In this document: in pieces, positions 23,157 to 27,638 of the stretch
How positions within the stretch are numbered: the stretch's first letter is position 1
Layout of the letters: every line of letters begins with the position of its first letter
DNA from: JACVRW01 sp046735115
GTDB taxonomy: Bacteria > Actinomycetota > Thermoleophilia > Solirubrobacterales > Thermoleophilaceae
Assembly: GCA_046735115.1 (NCBI GenBank)
Contig: JBKPSR010000166.1
Coordinates: 1-27,638 of the forward strand
Length of the DNA stretch: 27,638 nucleotides
Direction: 5' to 3'
The notes under the pieces: generated by a model
Database searches by the model: none
What the model saw: only the letters and a program-made list of their open reading frames with translations
What the model was told of the DNA's origin: nothing
Position numbers and translations under genes: made by a program

Positions 23157-23882
23157 TTACTCCGGGGCCAGCTCCGCCAGGAGCGCGGCCGCCGCGGCCA
23201 CCAGCTCGCCGTTCCCGGATGCCGGGCTCCCGTCGGGCAGCACGGGTGTGTCCTCGAGTCCGGTTCGGATCCCGTGGCCGTGCGCGGCCGCGCGGCGGTT
23301 CACCGCCCACGACGCCAGGCCGTCGCCGTGATGCACCTGCTCGAGGCCGATGCCCGCGTTGGACAGCAGCTCCTCGATTGCCTCCGCCTCCGCGACCGCG
23401 GCGTCCGGCTCTTCGCCGAGCGGCTCGACCATGGCGCGCGCGCACCGGCCGGCCATGCCGGATGCGACGAATGCGCGAGCGTCGCCCAGCGACAGCAGGC
23501 CTGCCTCGATGCCGATGTCCCACTCGACCAGCAGCGCGCACAGATCCACGATGCCCGCCTCGCCCTGGTTCGCCGTGACGAGCTCGGGCAGCTCCGTCCA
23601 GGCGGCGACCAGCCTCCGCCGCCGCGCCGGGTCGGGCTCGATCTCGGCCGACGTGCTCAGCGAGATGGGGATGCCCGGGCACACCGCGCGCACGGCGCTG
23701 ATGGCAGCGGCACACGGCTCGGCCTCGAGCGTCTGACGGCCGTCCGCGTCATAGGGGTGGAGATGCAGAACCCGGGCTCCGGCATCCACCGCGGCGCGTG
23801 CCTCGGCCGCCAGCTCCACGGGCGTGCGCGGAACCGCCGGATGGTCCCTGTCGCCATTCAGCGCGGCCTGCAGAAGCGGCAT
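23157..23882 (-). CDS. BKACE (DUF849) beta-keto acid cleavage enzyme
   Basis: This 241-residue TIM-barrel protein has the family start LLQAALNGDRDHPAVPRTP and the zinc-binding HLHPYD motif (H40, H42), followed by ISLSTSAEI, LVTANQGEAG and a late VHHGDGLASW...GLEDTPVLPDG block. BKACE enzymes cleave beta-keto acids with acetyl-CoA, giving a CoA ester and acetoacetate; the specific substrate depends on barrel residues I cannot assign. It is somewhat shorter than the 270-310 residues common in the family. The ATG at 23882 is 35 bases after the TetR stop on the same strand, so the two probably form one transcript. It has no clear ribosome site. An in-frame GTG at 23951 would overlap the TetR gene and add 23 unconserved residues. 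Confidence 0.82.
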   Translation of the reverse strand: MPLLQAALNGDRDHPAVPRTPVELAAEARAAVDAGARVLHLHPYDADGRQTLEAEPCAAAISAVRAVCPGIPISLSTSAEIEPDPARRRRLVAAWTELPELVTANQGEAGIVDLCALLVEWDIGIEAGLLSLGDARAFVASGMAGRCARAMVEPLGEEPDAAVAEAEAIEELLSNAGIGLEQVHHGDGLASWAVNRRAAAHGHGIRTGLEDTPVLPDGSPASGNGELVAAAAALLAELAPE

Positions 23883-23917
23883 TCGGAGGAGCGTATCCCC
23901 GCGATCCGCGGCGCGGG

Positions 23918-24520
23918 CTAGCGCTGCTCCGCGCAGGCCACCAGACCGCACATCAGCTCGGCTGCCTGGGCGTCGTCCAGTACCTGCTCGTGCGTGAGTG
24001 AGCGCCAGGTCGGATACGCCAGCGCGTGGCCGATCGCGGCGCGCGCCCTGTCCCGAGCGCGGCCGCGGACGCGCCTGCCGTGCAGCAGAATCTCGCGGGC
24101 GCCGGCCTGGTACTCACGGAATGCGGTGAAATGGTGCCGCACGGTCGGCATCGTCACCTCGTCGCGGTGGAGGTTCTCCATCATCCGGTCCGTGCTCCGG
24201 TAGAACGCGTACAGCTCGCCCAGCGCGGTGCGGAGCCGCTCGTCCGGATCCGCGACCGCCTCCCAGCCGGCCAGGTCCGGCAGCGGGTTCGCATCCGCCC
24301 AGTGCGCGGAGCAGGCGGCGAAGAGCGTCCTCTCGTCGGGGAAGTGGCGGTAGATCGTCGAGCGCCGGACGCCTGCGTGCTCCGCTATCGCGCTGATGGA
24401 GGTGTGCGCCGGCCCAATGGTCCCGTGCAGCTCCACGGCCGTCTCCGTGATCCGGCGGCGGGTCTCCGCCTCGAGCTCGGCCCGACGCTTCTTTTCGTAC
24501 CTGCGTTTTTCGACGGTCAT
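23918..24520 (-). CDS. TetR-family transcriptional regulator
   Basis: This 200-residue protein has a strongly basic N-terminus (EKRRYEKKRRAELEAETRRR) and a TetR helix-turn-helix at about residues 22-68 (ISAIAEHAGVRRSTIYRHFPDERTLF), followed by an all-helical ligand domain. It is divergent from the cupin gene, with 85 bases between, and upstream of the BKACE gene in the same direction. It probably represses both its own operon and the cupin gene through the TGTCCAATCAA repeats in the shared intergenic region. The inducer is unknown; a substrate or product of the BKACE or cupin protein is likely. Confidence 0.9.
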   Translation of the reverse strand: MTVEKRRYEKKRRAELEAETRRRITETAVELHGTIGPAHTSISAIAEHAGVRRSTIYRHFPDERTLFAACSAHWADANPLPDLAGWEAVADPDERLRTALGELYAFYRSTDRMMENLHRDEVTMPTVRHHFTAFREYQAGAREILLHGRRVRGRARDRARAAIGHALAYPTWRSLTHEQVLDDAQAAELMCGLVACAEQR

Positions 24521-24523
24521 AGG

Positions 24524-24593
24524 TGTCCAATCAATCTTGACAGATCCCGCGGCGCTGTGTTAGAACTTTCACGCGACACTACTGTCCAATCAA
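24524..24593. promoter_or_regulatory. Divergent promoter region with two TGTCCAATCAA boxes
   Basis: The 11-base sequence TGTCCAATCAA occurs at 24524-24534 and again at 24583-24593, in the same orientation and 59 bases apart. Between them, TTGACA (24537-24542) and TTAGAA (24560-24565), 17 bases apart, form a strong promoter for the cupin gene. The first box abuts its -35 and the second lies just before its ribosome site. GACA-CTAC-TGTC (24575-24586) overlaps the second box. Binding of the TetR protein here is the simplest reading. Confidence 0.6.
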
Positions 24594-24605
24594 AGGAGAA
24601 GCCTC

Positions 24606-25118
24606 GTGGAAACAGCTACCTCAGCGAAGATCGTCGGGCCGAAGGACGGCAAGTCTGGATTCCTCGGCAGCATCGGCGTCCGGTTCATGATCGACGGGGT
24701 CGAGGCGGACGAGCGGTTCTCCCTCGTCGAGCACCCCATGTCGCCGCGAGCGCTCGCCGCCCCGTTGCACCGCCACACGCGCGAGGACGAGTACAGCTAC
24801 GTGATCGAGGGCCGGATGGGCGCGCTCTTGGGCGACGAGGTGGTCTACGCCGAGGTCGGCGACCTCGTGCACAAGCCGCGCAACCAGTGGCACACGTTCT
24901 GGAACGCCGGTGATGAGCCGTGCCGCATCCTGGAGATCATCTCGCCCGCCGGCTTCGAGGGCTTCTTCAAGGAGCTCTCGGACATGGGCGGTGTGGCGAA
25001 CGCGGCCCCGGAGACGCTCGCCGAGCTCAACGAGCGCTACGGGCTCGAGATGCAGCCGGACTCGATCGCGGGGCTCGTGGAGCGGTTCGGGGTCGTCTTC
25101 CCGGGCGAGCCGATCTAG
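24606..25118 (+). CDS. Cupin-domain protein
   Basis: This 170-residue cytoplasmic protein has a single cupin barrel (about residues 20-118). Metal-binding motif 1 is visible as PLHRHTREDEYSYVIEGRMG (H55 and H57, with E61 following), and motif 2 as KPRNQWHTFWNAGDEP with a conserved His. A C-terminal helical tail of about 50 residues follows (FKELSDMGGVANAAPETLAEL). The GTG start is preceded by AAAGGAGAA. It may be a dioxygenase, isomerase or sensor; nothing visible decides. The stop overlaps the convergent aminotransferase stop within a shared CTAG. Its regulation by the divergent TetR protein is likely. Confidence 0.85.
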   Translation: METATSAKIVGPKDGKSGFLGSIGVRFMIDGVEADERFSLVEHPMSPRALAAPLHRHTREDEYSYVIEGRMGALLGDEVVYAEVGDLVHKPRNQWHTFWNAGDEPCRILEIISPAGFEGFFKELSDMGGVANAAPETLAELNERYGLEMQPDSIAGLVERFGVVFPGEPI

Positions 25119-26278
25119 CCCGTCAGGGCAGGGGCGCGCTCGTCGGCCAGCACGGCGTCGAGCGCGTCCAGCACCCGGTCCGCCGTATCGATCGAGGCGT
25201 TCCGGCCCATCAGGCCGATCCGCCACATCGCCGGGGCGTCCGGGCCGAGCCCCCCGCCGATCTCGATGCCGTGCTCGCGGAGCATCCGGGTCTGGATGGC
25301 CTTGCCGTCCACACCGTCCGGCACGCGCGCCGCGGTCAGCGGGGCGAGCCGGTGGTCGGCGTCCGCAAGGAGCTCCAGCCCGCGCGACTCCAGTGCGTCC
25401 TGGAGGTGCGCCGCTGCCTCGGCGTGGCGCTCCCAGCGCGCCTCGAGTCCCTCGCGCAACACCTGGCTGAGGCCCTCGTGAAGCGCGTAGATCGACAGGA
25501 CGGGCGCGGTGTGGTGGTAGGTCACCGGGCGGTCGATCCAGTACTTCTCGAGCAGCAGGAGGTCGAATGAGAACGGCACCGGCGTGTGGCGCGACCGAAG
25601 CCGCTCGAGCGCGCGCTCGGATACCGCCACGGGCGACATCCCGGGCGGCCCCGCCAGGCACTTCTGAGTGCAGGAGTAAGCGAAGTCGACTCCCCAGCCG
25701 CCCACATCCAGCTCGACGCCCGCGAGTGAGGTCACGCAGTCGGCCATGAGGAGGGTGTTGCGGTCGCGCAGCGCGGCGCCGAGCTCGGCGAGCGGGTGCT
25801 CGACGCCCGTGGAGGTCTCCGCGTGCACCACAGCGACCATCCGTGCGTCCCGGTGCCGGTCGAGCGTCTCGAGAATGGCGTCGTTCGATACGCACTCGCC
25901 CCAGTCGGCGTCGACGGTGACGACGCTCGCGTGATGACGCCGCGCGATTTCGGCGATCCGGCGGCCGAAGAACCCACACTGGGCGACGATGACCTTGTCG
26001 CCGAACTCGAGCAGGTTCGCGATCCCGCACTCCATGCCGGCCGTGCCGGTGCAGTGCAGCGGCAGCACGAGCCCGTCGGGCATCCGGTAGACGCGTCGCA
26101 GCATGTCGACGACGTCGAGCAGGATCTCGTGAAGGTCGGGGTCGAGGTGGCCGAGCATCGGCTTGCGCATCGCGTCGAGCACGGCCGGGTCTACGTTCGT
26201 GGGTCCTGGGCCGCACAGAAGTCGCTCTGGCGGTTGGAGCTGAGGGAGTTCCATCAGGTCAGGGTGCCGGAACCGCAT
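25115..26278 (-). CDS. Class V aminotransferase, serine/alanine-glyoxylate type
   Basis: This 387-residue PLP enzyme has the family start PERLLCGPGPTNVDPAVL, a TGTAGMECGIANLL phosphate-binding region, HAETSTGVEHPL, the MADCVTSLAGVELDVGGWGVDF aspartate segment, and YSCTQKCLAGPPGMSPVAVS with the PLP lysine. These match alanine-glyoxylate and serine-glyoxylate aminotransferases; purine catabolism (ureidoglycine) and pyridoxamine-pyruvate enzymes are relatives. Serine-glyoxylate transamination is the amino-group step of the serine cycle, which fits the malyl-CoA-lyase-like gene divergent to it. The start at 26278 has a TAGCTT box (26293-26288) nine bases upstream and no ribosome site; ATG at 26254 is an alternative. 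Confidence 0.87.
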   Translation of the reverse strand: MRFRHPDLMELPQLQPPERLLCGPGPTNVDPAVLDAMRKPMLGHLDPDLHEILLDVVDMLRRVYRMPDGLVLPLHCTGTAGMECGIANLLEFGDKVIVAQCGFFGRRIAEIARRHHASVVTVDADWGECVSNDAILETLDRHRDARMVAVVHAETSTGVEHPLAELGAALRDRNTLLMADCVTSLAGVELDVGGWGVDFAYSCTQKCLAGPPGMSPVAVSERALERLRSRHTPVPFSFDLLLLEKYWIDRPVTYHHTAPVLSIYALHEGLSQVLREGLEARWERHAEAAAHLQDALESRGLELLADADHRLAPLTAARVPDGVDGKAIQTRMLREHGIEIGGGLGPDAPAMWRIGLMGRNASIDTADRVLDALDAVLADERAPALTG

Positions 26279-26287
26279 CTAGAGCAC

Positions 26288-26329
26288 AAGCTAAGAGTTT
26301 TGAGTAACACATAGACAAATTTCTCTAAC
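26288..26329. promoter_or_regulatory. Divergent promoter region, aminotransferase and lyase
   Basis: This is a short AT-rich stretch between two divergent genes. On the plus strand, TTGAGT (26300-26305) and TCTAAC (26324-26329) are 18 bases apart and could drive the lyase gene. On the minus strand, TAGCTT (26293-26288) could be a -10 for the aminotransferase with a nearly leaderless message. Shared control of the two genes is plausible. Confidence 0.4.
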
Positions 26330-26369
26330 AATGCTTGCCGGATCGTGCGCTCGCCGCTCTACTCCGGGC

Positions 26370-27386
26370 ATGACGCCGACCAAGACCCGTCTCCACCGCT
26401 CAGAGCTCGCCGTGCCCGGCAGCAACGTACGCATGCTCGAGAAGGCTCCCTCGCTCGGCGCCGACGTTGTGATGCTCGACCTCGAGGACGCGGTCGCGCC
26501 GGACGACAAGGAGCAGGCGCGCATCAATCTCGTCGACGCGCTGCGCGAGCAGGACTGGTCGCGCTGCTCGGTCTCCGTCCGCATCAACGGGCTCGACACG
26601 CACTGGTGCTACCGCGACATCGTGGACGTCGTCGAGCAGGCCGGCGAGCACGTTGACGCGATCGTGATCCCCAAGGTGAGCGGCGCGGGCGACGTGCATC
26701 TCGTGGCCACCCTGCTCACGCAGATCGAGGAGGCGATGGGGCTCGAGCGGAAGATCGGGCTCGCGGTCCTCATCGAGACCGCGATCGGCATGGTCAAGGT
26801 GGACGAGGTCGCCCAGGCGTGCCCGGACCGGATGGAGGCGATGATCTTCGGGGTCGCCGACTACGCGGCCTCGATCCAGAGCCACACGGCCTCGATCGGC
26901 GGCGTGGACGAGAACTACTCGGTGCTCACGGACCCGAACGGCTCGGACGAGCGCCACCGTCACTGGGGCGACCAGTGGCACTACCCGCTCGCGCGCATCG
27001 CCGTGACCTGCCGCGCCTACGGCCTGCGCCCGATCGACGGCCCGTATGGCGACTTCACCGATGCCGAGGGCTATCTCGCCGCGGCGCGCCGGTCGGCGGT
27101 GCTCGGCTACGAGGGCAAGTGGGCGATCCACCCAGCGCAGATCCCGCTGGCGAACGAGGTGTACACACCTGCCCCGCGGCTCGTGGAGCGCACCCGCCGG
27201 ATCATCGAGGCGATGCGCGAAGCGGCGGCGGAGGGGAAGGGCGCGGTGTCGCTCGACGGCCGGCTGATCGACGCCGCCTCGATCCGGATGGCAGAGAACC
27301 TCCTCGCGAAGCTCGAGCAGATCGAGGCGCGCGACCCGATGGCGGTGGGGCCGGAGCCGGTCCGCGAGCCCGCGCAGGCCGTGTAA
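26370..27386 (+). CDS. HpcH/HpaI aldolase-family CoA ester lyase (CitE/malyl-CoA lyase-like)
   Basis: This 338-residue TIM-barrel enzyme has the CitE-family blocks RSELAVPGSNVRMLEKAPSLG, VVMLDLEDAVAPDDKEQAR, VSVRINGLDTHW, AIVIPKVSGAGDV, LAVLIETAIGMVKVDE and GYEGKWAIHPAQIPLAN. The Glu of LIET and the Asp of LEDAV would bind the divalent metal. Length and motifs fit malyl-CoA/beta-methylmalyl-CoA lyases, which split malyl-CoA to acetyl-CoA and glyoxylate. With the divergent glyoxylate-type aminotransferase this points to a serine cycle or other glyoxylate pathway. The ATG at 26370 is chosen because homology begins there; an in-frame ATG at 26331 would add 13 unconserved residues. Neither has a strong ribosome site. 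Confidence 0.85.
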   Translation: MTPTKTRLHRSELAVPGSNVRMLEKAPSLGADVVMLDLEDAVAPDDKEQARINLVDALREQDWSRCSVSVRINGLDTHWCYRDIVDVVEQAGEHVDAIVIPKVSGAGDVHLVATLLTQIEEAMGLERKIGLAVLIETAIGMVKVDEVAQACPDRMEAMIFGVADYAASIQSHTASIGGVDENYSVLTDPNGSDERHRHWGDQWHYPLARIAVTCRAYGLRPIDGPYGDFTDAEGYLAAARRSAVLGYEGKWAIHPAQIPLANEVYTPAPRLVERTRRIIEAMREAAAEGKGAVSLDGRLIDAASIRMAENLLAKLEQIEARDPMAVGPEPVREPAQAV

Positions 27387-27388
27387 CG

Positions 27389-27638
27389 GTGGCGGGGGCT
27401 GACCGCCTCCGGCGCGCGGACGGCGCGCATCGCGTGGCGACGACCGCCGACGAGCTCCAGCGCGCATGCCGCGAGCTGCTGCCGGGCTACGAGCGGGCGC
27501 GCCGCGAGACGGAGCGGTGGGCGATGCTCACGCGCGGCTGCCTCCAGCGGTGGCCGGTCGAGCGGACCGGCGAGCCCGGCCCGCCTGGGGCCGAGCGATT
27601 CGACGAGGTGGCGCTCCGGCTCCTGCTCGACCCGGACG
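27389..27638 (+). CDS. Unknown protein, 5' part only
   Basis: A GTG two bases after the lyase stop opens a frame that runs without a stop to the window edge (83 codons). It is rich in Arg, Glu, Ala and Leu, with a probable helix ATTADELQRACRELLPGYER. I do not recognise it. Same-strand tight spacing makes co-transcription with the lyase likely, but the reading frame is too short and GC-biased to be sure. Confidence 0.45.
   Translation, partial: MAGADRLRRADGAHRVATTADELQRACRELLPGYERARRETERWAMLTRGCLQRWPVERTGEPGPPGAERFDEVALRLLLDPD

Overview
The window is very GC-rich, gene-dense chromosomal DNA with no RNA genes, CRISPR array or insertion sequence that I can see. Gene content, GC-biased codons, overlapping start/stop junctions and probably leaderless genes behind TAGnnT-type -10 boxes suggest an actinobacterium. 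Thermoleophilia (Solirubrobacterales/Gaiellales-like) is my best guess, by inference only. The dominant theme is metabolism of methylated amines and one-carbon units.

Layout. (1) 1-4095, plus strand: the tail of a sarcosine oxidase alpha-type subunit, then gamma and beta subunits and formate-tetrahydrofolate ligase. (2) 4116-5966: a GntR/UTRA regulator and a lone Mrr-type restriction endonuclease. (3) 6170-12611: a glutamine-synthetase-family ligase, three subunits resembling N-methylglutamate synthase (MgsABC/GlxBCD), a 149-aa protein of unknown family and a second FAD amine-oxidase-like protein. (4) 12656-15760: two tandem ~90-aa ferredoxin-fold-like proteins, a zinc-ribbon membrane protein, an APC permease (minus) and a divergent universal-stress-like protein. 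(5) 16001-16670, minus: an intradiol dioxygenase whose Tat/lipoprotein leader is out of frame at a six-base homopolymer. (6) 16782-22028: four overlapping genes encoding an acyl-CoA-dehydrogenase-fold protein without the usual catalytic Glu, a DUF1989-DUF1989-GcvT fusion, a flavin reductase and a phosphoribulokinase, followed by a CbbR-like LysR gene. (7) 23157-27386: a BKACE enzyme with a TetR regulator, a divergent cupin, a class V aminotransferase (serine/alanine-glyoxylate type) and a divergent malyl-CoA-lyase-like CitE protein. An unknown open frame runs off the right edge.

How they may work together (inference). The ligase plus MgsABC could turn methylamine into N-methylglutamate, and the heterotetrameric oxidase and DAO protein could oxidise N-methyl groups onto tetrahydrofolate. 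Fhs links formate and formyl-tetrahydrofolate. The aminotransferase and malyl-CoA lyase are of the kind used in the serine cycle. The section 6 operon looks like an undescribed two-component flavin monooxygenase coupled to a folate-dependent methyl/formaldehyde acceptor, and it is the best candidate for a new system. Two GTAC-N6-GTAC palindromes, one before that operon and one between the permease and stress-protein genes, suggest shared control.
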